From: Bacteroidales bacterium
Lineage (GTDB): Bacteria; Bacteroidota; Bacteroidia; Bacteroidales; UBA932
Reading direction: 5' to 3'
DNA: 11,039 nt
Assembly: GCA_017383945.1 (NCBI GenBank)
Contig: JAFNUQ010000010.1
Location: 1-11,039, forward strand
In this document: positions 1 to 7,052 of the stretch, piece by piece
How the letters are laid out: every line of letters begins with the position of its first letter
Numbering within the stretch: position 1 is the stretch's first letter
The notes under the pieces: generated by a model
What the model was told of the DNA's origin: nothing
The model's input: only the letters and a program-made list of their open reading frames with translations
The model's database searches: none
Program-made: the position numbers and the translations under genes

Positions 1-362
<362 letters not shown>

Positions 363-363
363 A

Positions 364-1668
364 ATGAAACAGGATATGATCGTAATCTTGGATCTCGGTA
401 GCCACTATAATACTGTTGTGGCTCGTGCTATCCGTGCAATGGGTGTGTACAGCGAGATCTATCCACATGACATCACTGCAGCAGAGCTCAAAGCTCTACC
501 TAACGTAAAAGGTGTTGTTATCAACGGTGGAGAAAATAATGTAATTGACGGAGTAAGAATTGACGTACTCCCTGAAATCTACGAGGCAGGTTTCCCTGTT
601 ATCGCAGCTGGTCACGAATTGGCAAAATGTGAGAATCTTGCTGAATTCTCAGATGATGAAAAGGCTATTGAGGATGCACTTCGCGGCTTTGTCTTTGACG
701 TGTGTGGCGCTCAGGCCAATTGGAACATGACCAATTTTGTTGCTGACCAGGTTGAGCTCATCCGTGAGCAGGTGGGTGATAAGAAGGTTCTCCTTGCACT
801 CTCGGGTGGCGTAGACAGCTCTGTAGTTGCAGCATTGCTTCTCAAGGCAATCGGTAATAACCTTGTATGCGTGCACGTAAATCATGGACTTATGCGCAAG
901 GGTGAGTCTGAGGCTGTTGTTGAGGTATTTGGTCGTCAGCTTAACGCTAACCTTGTTTATGTAGATGCAACAGATCGTTTCCTCTCAAAACTTGAAAACG
1001 TCGCAGATCCTGAGGAAAAGAGAAAGATTATCGGTGGCGAGTTTATCCGCGTATTCGAGGAGGAAGCACGCAAACTTGATGGAATTGACTTCCTCGGACA
1101 GGGTACTATCTATCCTGATATCGTAGAGAGCGGTACCAAGACTGCTAAGATGGTTAAGTCTCACCACAATGTGGGTGGTCTTCCTGAAGATCTTCAGTTT
1201 GCACTTGTTGAACCACTTCGTCAGCTTTTCAAGGATGAGGTAAGAGCTTGCGGTGTTGAGCTTGGTCTTCCATATGAGATGGTATATCGTCAGCCGTTCC
1301 CAGGTCCAGGCCTTGGCGTGAGATGTCTTGGTGCAATCACTCGTGATCGCCTTGAGGCTCTCCGTGAGTCAGATGCAATCCTTCGTGAGGAGTTTGCTCT
1401 CGCTGGTCTTGACAAGAAAGTATGGCAGTACTTTACAGTAGTTCCAGATTTCAAGAGCGTAGGTGTTAGAAACAATGCCCGTTCATATGACTGGCCAGTA
1501 ATCATCCGTGCTGTCAATACAATTGACGCGATGACTGCTACTATCGAGCACATTGATTGGGCTATCCTTGACAAGATTACAAAGCGTATCCTTGCTGAAG
1601 TGCCAAACGTAAACCGCGTGTGCTACGATATGTCACCTAAGCCAAGCGCTACAATCGAGTGGGAGTAG
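364..1668 (+). CDS. guaA: GMP synthase with intact ATP-pyrophosphatase and degenerate glutaminase domain
   Basis: GMP synthase adenylates XMP and aminates it to GMP. The synthetase half looks complete in this 434-residue protein: PP-loop SGGVDSS at residues 147-153, GQGTIYPDIVES near 246-256, the lid segment KSHHNVGGLPE near 265-275, PGPGLGVR near 313-320, and the canonical C-terminus ending ATIEWE. The N-terminal class I amidotransferase half is not normal. It starts recognisably (VILDLGSHYNTVVAR) but the segment that should read PVLGICYG reads PVIAAGHE, so the nucleophilic Cys is replaced by Gly83. The stretch carrying the catalytic HPE (His and Glu) is absent. Family members are about 510-525 residues; about 80-90 are missing, all before the PP-loop. 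The reading frame is intact, so this is not a frameshift. The start at 364 has an SD-like AGGAG and lies one base after guaB. It presumably uses free ammonia or a separate glutaminase subunit (inference). Confidence 0.93.
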   Translation: MKQDMIVILDLGSHYNTVVARAIRAMGVYSEIYPHDITAAELKALPNVKGVVINGGENNVIDGVRIDVLPEIYEAGFPVIAAGHELAKCENLAEFSDDEKAIEDALRGFVFDVCGAQANWNMTNFVADQVELIREQVGDKKVLLALSGGVDSSVVAALLLKAIGNNLVCVHVNHGLMRKGESEAVVEVFGRQLNANLVYVDATDRFLSKLENVADPEEKRKIIGGEFIRVFEEEARKLDGIDFLGQGTIYPDIVESGTKTAKMVKSHHNVGGLPEDLQFALVEPLRQLFKDEVRACGVELGLPYEMVYRQPFPGPGLGVRCLGAITRDRLEALRESDAILREEFALAGLDKKVWQYFTVVPDFKSVGVRNNARSYDWPVIIRAVNTIDAMTATIEHIDWAILDKITKRILAEVPNVNRVCYDMSPKPSATIEWE

Positions 1669-2502
1669 TTATTTAGATAATTGTAGGAGCTCATAATCAG
1701 CCTTGATTTTGTTGATTATGGCTTTGACTACTTGGAAGGCTTTAGAGTCTTCAGTATATACGGCCGGGAGAGCAAAGCTCACTCGGCCTTGTTTTTTGAG
1801 TTTGTTTGCTGTTGCTTTCTTGCGGGAATTGCTAGGATTGTATACCGCTACAGAGTGTCCGCCAAACATCTCGACAATCTTCATACAAGGGACATCAGTA
1901 TCTCCATCGCCGAAGTATACCATATGAGAAAACGGAACTCTCTTGCGCTCGTCAGCTACTGATTTGTTGACCATCTTGTTGTCCTGACTGCTGAAGATTC
2001 CCTTATTGATCTTGAAGATAAACTGGGTCTTGGCAGTGTAGTCTACCGCTACGCCAGGCCATTCGGCTTCGCCTTCCTCATTATAGATGAAGCTGCCCGC
2101 GAATACGTGCTTGAATTCGTGTGCAATCGGGCTGCCCTCAATAATCTCCTTGAGGCCGGAAGAATTGATGTAGTGCTCAATGACCACGCCCTGCTGCTTA
2201 CCGTAATCATTGATGAGTTTGAACCATTGTTTCACTCCTTCAAAAAGCTCAATCTGTGCACCGAAGTTTTTGAAATTGTCTCTGCGTAGGGCGATGCCGG
2301 ATTTTCTAGCTTCGTCAAACATCAGCTTCATATATGATAGGACATTGGAGGCATCGTGGTCTATTGCGATGCCGTCGCTCATTGTCCAGAACTCAGATGT
2401 TGTCTTTCCTACTGCCTGGATGAATCCAAATTCCTGCATATTTCCCGGCGAGAGAGTGCCGTCAAAATCGTAGATGAGTGCAATAATTGGTTTTTTTCTC
2501 AT
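1669..2502 (-). CDS. HAD-superfamily hydrolase (putative phosphatase)
   Basis: This 277-residue protein carries the haloacid dehalogenase core. Motif I is YDFDGTLSP with the nucleophile and acid/base aspartates at residues 12 and 14, motif II is probably INSSG (112-116), and motif IV is GDGDTD (198-203), where acidic residues bind Mg2+. A helical cap probably lies between motifs I and II. Most such proteins are small-molecule phosphatases, and the substrate cannot be read from the sequence. I start it at the ATG at 2502 because motif I then sits near residue 12, as is usual; in-frame codons upstream overlap the predicted promoter at 2535-2564. No signal peptide is seen, so it is probably cytoplasmic. 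The stop (1669-1671) abuts the guaA stop with no intervening base, so the two converge tail to tail without an obvious terminator. Confidence 0.85.
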   Translation of the reverse strand: MRKKPIIALIYDFDGTLSPGNMQEFGFIQAVGKTTSEFWTMSDGIAIDHDASNVLSYMKLMFDEARKSGIALRRDNFKNFGAQIELFEGVKQWFKLINDYGKQQGVVIEHYINSSGLKEIIEGSPIAHEFKHVFAGSFIYNEEGEAEWPGVAVDYTAKTQFIFKINKGIFSSQDNKMVNKSVADERKRVPFSHMVYFGDGDTDVPCMKIVEMFGGHSVAVYNPSNSRKKATANKLKKQGRVSFALPAVYTEDSKAFQVVKAIINKIKADYELLQLSK

Positions 2503-2534
2503 ATAATTTCGCCCCAAATGGTTATTTTTCACCA

Positions 2535-2564
2535 CAAATATCGTAATTATTCGCCACATACCAA
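2535..2564 (-). promoter_or_regulatory. Promoter for the HAD hydrolase gene
   Basis: Read on the minus strand this is TTG (2562-2564), 19 nt, then GATATTTG (2535-2542), which matches the Bacteroidota -7 box TAnnTTTG at all but the first position. Transcription would begin near 2529, leaving a leader of roughly 25 nt before the ATG at 2502. Confidence 0.5.
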
Positions 2565-2573
2565 TTTTTCAAC

Positions 2574-2604
2574 TTGTTAGTGACTCCCACATAGCCTAAA
2601 TTTG
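2574..2604 (+). promoter_or_regulatory. Promoter for the acyl-CoA ligase gene
   Basis: TTG at 2574-2576, 20 nt, then TAAATTTG at 2597-2604, an exact match to the Bacteroidota -7 consensus. The inferred transcript start (about 2611) lies downstream of the in-frame TTG at 2602. That TTG therefore cannot be the start codon, and the ATG at 2635 is favoured. It is divergent from the HAD promoter; the two -33 elements lie within about 10 nt of each other. Confidence 0.65.
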
Positions 2605-2634
2605 CCAAAGGTGAAATTAAAATCTAAATCTATA

Positions 2635-4278
2635 ATGGCACATTTCTTAACAACTCTTGAGAGCACAATGAAGGCTCATTGGAACAAGCCTGCTCTCTGT
2701 AACTACCGAGGCGAGGTTTTTACCAACGCTGATATCGCAGCATTGATTGCTCGCTTTGGTATCCTTTATGATGATCTTGGCATTAAGAAGGGCGATAAGA
2801 TTGCTCTTTGTGCTAAGAATACCGCTCGCTGGGGTGCTTTGTTTTTCTCAATCACTGCACACGAAGCTGTATGTGTTTCCATCCTTGCAGATTTCCATCC
2901 AGATAGCGTTAACTACCTAGTCGACCACTCAGACAGCGTACTCCTTTTTACCGATAAAGAAATCTGGGATAAGCTTGATACTAGCAAGTTCCCTAAGCTC
3001 AAGATGGCAATCAATGTAGATGACTTTGCTCTTCTCTACTCAAAAGACGAAGAATCTAAGGCTGCCTACGAGAACCTTAATGATAAGTATGCAGCAAAGT
3101 ACCCTGCAGGCGTGTCTACAAATGATGTTAAATTTGCCGTTGATAATCTTGATGAGCTCGCAGTTATCAACTATACATCTGGTACTACAAGCGCACCTAA
3201 GGGAGTAATGCTCACCTACGGAAACCTTAGTGCTTCAATCCAGTTTGGTCATGACAATGTGGCTGTACACCCAGAAGATAAGCTTGTGTCTATGCTCCCT
3301 ATGGCTCACATCTACGGAATGGTATTTGAGTTCCTTTACCCTGTGACCGGTGGTGCTGCAATCTACTTCTTGGGCAAATCTCCAGCACCTTCTCTTCTTC
3401 TCAAGGCCATGAAGGACGTTCAGCCATACCTTGTTTGCACAGTTCCACTCGTGATGGAGAAGATCTACAAGTCTTCACTCAAGCCAGTGCTCAGCAAGTG
3501 GTATATGAAGATCCTCACCGCTATCCCTGGTATCAATCAGATCATCTACTCAAAGGTGCGTGGAAAACTTGATGCTGCATTTGGTGGTAAGGTTACCCAA
3601 TATATCATGGGTGGTGCTGCTCTTAACCCTGAGGTTGAGAAGTGTTTCAAAGATATCAAGCTCCACTATACAATCGGTTATGGTATGACAGAGGCTGCAC
3701 CTCTTCTTGCCTACGAAAACTGGAAATATTTCTCACAGGGATCTTGTGGTAAGGCTATCACTTGCCTTGAGGCTCGCATTGATTCTGACGATCCTCAGCA
3801 CATTGCTGGTGAGATCCAGGCAAAGGGTGACAATATTATGGTAGGTTACTATAAGAATGAGGAGGCTACTAAGGCTGCATTTACTGAAGATGGTTTCCTC
3901 CGTACCGGTGACCTCGGTATTATGGACAGCAAGGGTAACATCTATATCAAGGGCCGCTCAAAGAGTATGATTCTTTCTGCAAATGGTCAGAATATCTACC
4001 CGGAGGAAGTTGAGGCAGTTGTAAACAACCAGCAGTTTGTGATTGAGAGTGTTGTAGTTGACCGTTCAAGCAAGCTCGTAGCTCTTGTATATCTTGACAA
4101 CGATGCTATCAAGAATGCAAAACTTGATGAGGAAGCAATCTCAGATCTTCCAGAGAAGATTAGACTCAATGCCAACCGCGGTCTTCCTGGATATAGCCAG
4201 ATTTCAAAGGTTGAGGTAGTTCTCGTACCATTTGAGAAGACTCCTAAGATGAGTATCAAGAGATTCCTTTACAAATAA
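2635..4278 (+). CDS. AMP-forming acyl-CoA synthetase (long-chain fatty acid-CoA ligase type)
   Basis: This 547-residue member of the ANL adenylating superfamily would activate a carboxylic acid, probably a fatty acid, to an acyl-adenylate and then to the CoA thioester. The core motifs are all present: the phosphate-binding loop YTSGTTSAPKGV (180-191), GYGMTE (348-353), RTGDLG (423-428), the hinge region GRSKSMILSANGQNIYPEEVE (from 440), and a C-terminal PKMSIKRFLYK whose lysines sit where the catalytic A10 lysine is expected. The hinge and the EEVE following it resemble bacterial long-chain acyl-CoA ligases more than acetyl-CoA synthetases. No membrane segment or signal peptide is apparent. 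It is a single-gene unit with its own promoter and a strong terminator (4324-4361). An acyl-ACP synthetase or another aryl/acyl substrate cannot be excluded. Confidence 0.88.
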   Translation: MAHFLTTLESTMKAHWNKPALCNYRGEVFTNADIAALIARFGILYDDLGIKKGDKIALCAKNTARWGALFFSITAHEAVCVSILADFHPDSVNYLVDHSDSVLLFTDKEIWDKLDTSKFPKLKMAINVDDFALLYSKDEESKAAYENLNDKYAAKYPAGVSTNDVKFAVDNLDELAVINYTSGTTSAPKGVMLTYGNLSASIQFGHDNVAVHPEDKLVSMLPMAHIYGMVFEFLYPVTGGAAIYFLGKSPAPSLLLKAMKDVQPYLVCTVPLVMEKIYKSSLKPVLSKWYMKILTAIPGINQIIYSKVRGKLDAAFGGKVTQYIMGGAALNPEVEKCFKDIKLHYTIGYGMTEAAPLLAYENWKYFSQGSCGKAITCLEARIDSDDPQHIAGEIQAKGDNIMVGYYKNEEATKAAFTEDGFLRTGDLGIMDSKGNIYIKGRSKSMILSANGQNIYPEEVEAVVNNQQFVIESVVVDRSSKLVALVYLDNDAIKNAKLDEEAISDLPEKIRLNANRGLPGYSQISKVEVVLVPFEKTPKMSIKRFLYK

Positions 4279-4323
4279 AATATTCTAGTGACATTTTGTC
4301 ATTGGAACGCAAATTGAACAAGT

Positions 4324-4361
4324 AAAGGTGTAGCTGTTGAGCTGCACCTTTATTTGTATTT
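4324..4361 (+). terminator. Rho-independent terminator after the acyl-CoA ligase gene
   Basis: An 11-bp stem pairs 4324-4334 (AAAGGTGTAGC) with 4341-4351 (GCTGCACCTTT), with one G-U pair and a 6-nt loop. It is followed by a T-rich tract to 4361. It ends the ligase transcript just before htpG. Confidence 0.85.
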
Positions 4362-4376
4362 TAAAATTTGATTATA

Positions 4377-6245
4377 ATGGCAACACAGAAAGTAAAAGGT
4401 CAGATTGGGGTAACTACAGAAAATATTTTCCCGGTCATCAAACAATTTCTTTATTCAGATCATGAGATCTTCCTGCGTGAGCTTGTAGCCAATGCGGTGG
4501 ATGCTACTCATAAGATGAAGGCAGTAGCTTCTCGTGGAGAATATAATCAGGAGCTTGGCGAACTCAAAGTCAGAGTAGAGCTCGACGAGAAGGCAAAGAC
4601 TCTCAAGATTATTGATAGCGGTATCGGTATGACCTCAGAAGAGGTTGATAAGTATATCAATCAGATTGCATTCTCATCTGCAGGAGAGTTTCTTGAGAAA
4701 TATAAGGATCAGCTGAACTCTATCATCGGTCATTTCGGACTCGGCTTCTATTCGGCATTTATGGTTGCCAGCAAGGTGAGCATTGATACCCTTAGCTGGA
4801 AAGAAGGTGCCGAGGCTGTACATTGGGAGTGCGATGGTTCGCCAGAGTACACAATGTCAGTGGGTAAGCAGAAAGAGAGAGGAACAGTGATTACTCTTCA
4901 CCTTGATGATGATTCAAAGGAGTTTGCAGAGAAATCCCGCATCAGTAAGTTGCTTGGCAAATACTGCAAATTTATGCCGGTACCTGTGGTGTTTGGCAAG
5001 AAGACAGAGTGGAAGGATGGCAAGAGCGTAGAGACAGACGAAGATAATATTATCAACAGCATTGATCCGATCTGGACCCGCACTCCAAGCGAGCTCAAAG
5101 ATGAGGACTACCTCAAGTTCTATCGCGAGCTTTATCCGATGGAGGAAGAGCCTATGTTCTGGATTCACCTTAACGTGGATTATCCTTTCAATCTTACCGG
5201 TGTACTTTATTTCCCTAAGATCAAGGAGAGAATGTCAATTGACAAGAACAAGATCCAGCTCTATTGCAACCAGATGTTTGTGACAGAGCACGTGGATAAT
5301 ATTGTTCCAGACTTCCTGACTCTTCTTCACGGTGTGATTGACTCTCCGGATATTCCTCTAAATGTGAGCCGTAGCTACCTTCAGAGTGATGCCAATGTCA
5401 AGAAGATCAGTACATATATAACTAAGAAAGTCGCTGATCGTCTTGAGGACATCTTCAAGACAGAGCGTGAGCAGTATGAGCAGAAGTGGGATAATATCAA
5501 GCTCTTTATTGAGTATGGTATGCTCAGTGACGAGAAGTTCTGTGACAGAGCACTCAAGTTTACCCTTCTCAAGAATACTGACGGCAAGTACTTCAGCCTC
5601 GAAGACTACCGCAAGGGTGTTGAGGCCTCTCAGACAGATAAAGATGGCAATGTGATCTATCTCTATGCCACTAAACTTGATGAGCAGTATTCGCAGATTG
5701 AGGCTGCCAAGAATATGGGTTATGACGTCCTCTTTATGGATTGTGAGCTTGACAGTCATTTTGTTAACTTGCTCGAGGCAAAGGTTGAGAAGACCAGACT
5801 TGCTCGCGTGGACAGCGACAGCGTAAATAACCTCATCGTAAAGGAAGAGAAGATCAAGCCTGAACTCAGCGAGGAAGATAACAAGCAGCTTGAGAGCATC
5901 TTCAAGGCGGTGCTTCCAGAGGGCAACGATTATATGGTTGAGGCGCAGAACCTTGGCGAAACTTCTGCCCCTGTGCTCATTACGCAGAGCGAATTCATGC
6001 GTCGCTATCGCGAGATGAGCGCAATGAATGGAGGTATGAATTTCTATGGCACTCTGCCACAGTCATACAACATCATTGTGAATATGGAGAACCCGCTGAT
6101 TGCCAAGCTCTGGGCAGATAAGGACAACGCAGCAGAAAGTCAGCTTCTGCACCAGTTGGTTGACCTTGCACTCCTCAGCAACGGTATGCTCAAGGGCAAG
6201 GCTCTTGCAGACTTTATCTCTCGCAGCCAGGATCTCTTGAAATAA
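4377..6245 (+). CDS. htpG: Molecular chaperone HtpG (bacterial Hsp90)
   Basis: HtpG is the cytosolic ATP-dependent Hsp90 dimer that remodels client proteins. The 622-residue product is close to the 624 residues of the E. coli protein. The N-terminal GHKL (Bergerat) ATP-binding fold is complete: ELVANAVDA with catalytic Glu35 and Mg-binding Asn39, DSGIGMT (80-86), and GHFGLGFYSAFMV (from 118). The middle domain contains the LNVSRSYLQ segment, whose Arg is the family's ATP-contacting residue. The dimerisation domain follows, with MNFYGTLPQSYNIIVN near its end. The ATG at 4377 places the ATPase motifs at their usual distance; the in-frame TTG at 4368 is not needed. The gene follows a terminator, so it should have its own promoter, but I find no convincing TTG/TAnnTTTG pair. 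It faces the oxidoreductase gene, 11 bp away, without a clear terminator between them. Confidence 0.96.
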   Translation: MATQKVKGQIGVTTENIFPVIKQFLYSDHEIFLRELVANAVDATHKMKAVASRGEYNQELGELKVRVELDEKAKTLKIIDSGIGMTSEEVDKYINQIAFSSAGEFLEKYKDQLNSIIGHFGLGFYSAFMVASKVSIDTLSWKEGAEAVHWECDGSPEYTMSVGKQKERGTVITLHLDDDSKEFAEKSRISKLLGKYCKFMPVPVVFGKKTEWKDGKSVETDEDNIINSIDPIWTRTPSELKDEDYLKFYRELYPMEEEPMFWIHLNVDYPFNLTGVLYFPKIKERMSIDKNKIQLYCNQMFVTEHVDNIVPDFLTLLHGVIDSPDIPLNVSRSYLQSDANVKKISTYITKKVADRLEDIFKTEREQYEQKWDNIKLFIEYGMLSDEKFCDRALKFTLLKNTDGKYFSLEDYRKGVEASQTDKDGNVIYLYATKLDEQYSQIEAAKNMGYDVLFMDCELDSHFVNLLEAKVEKTRLARVDSDSVNNLIVKEEKIKPELSEEDNKQLESIFKAVLPEGNDYMVEAQNLGETSAPVLITQSEFMRRYREMSAMNGGMNFYGTLPQSYNIIVNMENPLIAKLWADKDNAAESQLLHQLVDLALLSNGMLKGKALADFISRSQDLLK

Positions 6246-6256
6246 GCTTAGCTTAG

Positions 6257-6829
6257 CTAAAACTCTTTACAAATATCAAGTCCACGGCGGATAGCGTCGT
6301 GGATTTTTGTTTCTATCTCTTCTGGACTGCTGTAGTCCAGATTCTGGGCAGACACGGTTATGATTTCTCCTAAGCCCCAAAGGAAGCTCAGCGCATTGAG
6401 ATAAGGTGTGGCTTGCTCTAGAGGAGAACCGCTTGTGATATTCATTCCACGAGTGGTGATATAGAGCACCTTGTCGCAGCGGCATAGTCCGTAGCACTCC
6501 CGCTCATTTGTATTGAATGTTATCCCAAACAAAGACATATTCTCAAAGAAGACTTTAAGAATGCTTGGAAAGCTCATATCCCAAAAAGGAGCCGCAATTA
6601 CTATGCGATCTGCTGCAGCAATCCTTCTGGCTGTGTCTGCATACTCTTCTGGAACGATGCCGTTATTCCTGTCTATGAGCACCTTGTAATCCACGCAAGG
6701 GTAGTCGCTACCCTCCAGTGAAATGGTCTCGATCTCATATCTTTTGGAGAGTTCTGCTATCAGCGGCTCTGCAATCCGGAGTGTGCGCGACTCCGGGCGC
6801 ATACAGCAATTAATATAAACAAGTTTCAT
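6257..6829 (-). CDS. Flavodoxin-fold NAD(P)H-dependent oxidoreductase (AzoR/NQO1-like)
   Basis: This 190-residue protein resembles the Flavodoxin_2 family of FMN-dependent NAD(P)H quinone reductases and azoreductases. Its N-terminal strand and loop (KLVYINCCMRPESRTLRIA) match the FMN phosphate-binding loop. The segment APFWDMSFPSILKVFFENMSLFGITF (80-105) corresponds to the family's PMYNFNIPxxLKxYFD..xRxGxTF block, and TTRGMNITSG (125-134) to the loop near the isoalloxazine ring. It probably reduces quinones or related electrophiles with two electrons in the cytoplasm; the true substrate is unknown. Cysteines are frequent, including a pair at 8-9 and C112/C116/C118, although nothing shows that they bind metal. 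The start at 6829 lies 6 bp after the stop of the small upstream ORF, so the two are probably co-transcribed. Confidence 0.8.
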   Translation of the reverse strand: MKLVYINCCMRPESRTLRIAEPLIAELSKRYEIETISLEGSDYPCVDYKVLIDRNNGIVPEEYADTARRIAAADRIVIAAPFWDMSFPSILKVFFENMSLFGITFNTNERECYGLCRCDKVLYITTRGMNITSGSPLEQATPYLNALSFLWGLGEIITVSAQNLDYSSPEEIETKIHDAIRRGLDICKEF

Positions 6830-6835
6830 TCTAGG

Positions 6836-6979
6836 CTATTTAAAGAAATCTACTACCAGCTCGACTACGGTTTTAAGCTTCATTGAGAGGCCTCCCTGCG
6901 GACCTCTTACTTGAAAATCTTTAGCGCTTAGTGAAATGCCGGCCAGGGTGATAATCAGTGTAATCAGAATTCTTTTCAT
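6836..6979 (-). CDS. Small ORF with signal peptide, possible remnant of a secreted enzyme
   Basis: This encodes 47 residues from the ATG at 6979; an alternative in-frame ATG lies at 6985. The N-terminus is a textbook Sec signal peptide: MKR, a hydrophobic run ILITLIITLAGI, then SLSA with likely cleavage before KDF. The mature part would be only about 28 residues (begins KDFQVRGPQGGLSMKL). That start resembles the beginning of larger secreted Bacteroidota proteins such as glycoside hydrolases or alpha/beta hydrolases with an SPDG- or GPxGxL-like first strand, which suggests a truncated gene. This is a weak impression, not an identification. It ends 6 bp before the oxidoreductase start and may simply act as that gene's leader. 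A near-consensus -7 box, TATCTTTA, sits on the minus strand at 7001-7008, about 16 nt before the first ATG. It could also be a genuine small secreted peptide. Confidence 0.4.
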   Translation of the reverse strand: MKRILITLIITLAGISLSAKDFQVRGPQGGLSMKLKTVVELVVDFFK

Positions 6980-7021
6980 AATCATTGTAGAATCACTCCA
7001 TAAAGATAGAGAAAATTGAGT

Positions 7022-7029
7022 TATCTTTG
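7022..7029 (+). promoter_or_regulatory. -7 promoter box for ettA
   Basis: TATCTTTG is an exact match to TAnnTTTG and would give a leader of about 17 nt before the ATG at 7053. No TTG is found at the expected 19-21 nt upstream, so only the -7 element is supported. It lies back to back with a likely minus-strand -7 box at 7001-7008. Confidence 0.5.
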
Positions 7030-7052
7030 CACAAGACAATAAAATACATTTT

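Noticed and set aside
1692..1720. 8-bp inverted repeat (CATAATCA with TGATTATG) just inside the HAD gene
   Set aside because: It has a 13-nt loop and no T-run on either side, and lies within coding sequence, so I do not call it a terminator.
2602..2634. TTG at 2602 as an upstream start of the acyl-CoA ligase
   Set aside because: It overlaps the last bases of an exact TAnnTTTG box, so it would lie upstream of the transcript start. The ATG at 2635 gives the normal family N-terminus.
4363..4370. AAAATTTG as the -7 box of htpG
   Set aside because: It misses the first T of the consensus, has no TTG at 19-21 nt, and would leave almost no leader before the ATG at 4377.
5358..5759. Reverse-strand open frame of 133 codons inside htpG
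   Set aside because: It lies entirely antisense to a clearly coding, motif-rich region and has no recognisable domain of its own. The same applies to the other open frames opposite guaA, the ligase and ettA.
6246..6260. Short GCTTA direct repeats and TTAGCTAA palindrome between htpG and the oxidoreductase
   Set aside because: Too short to form a meaningful terminator or repeat element; likely chance.
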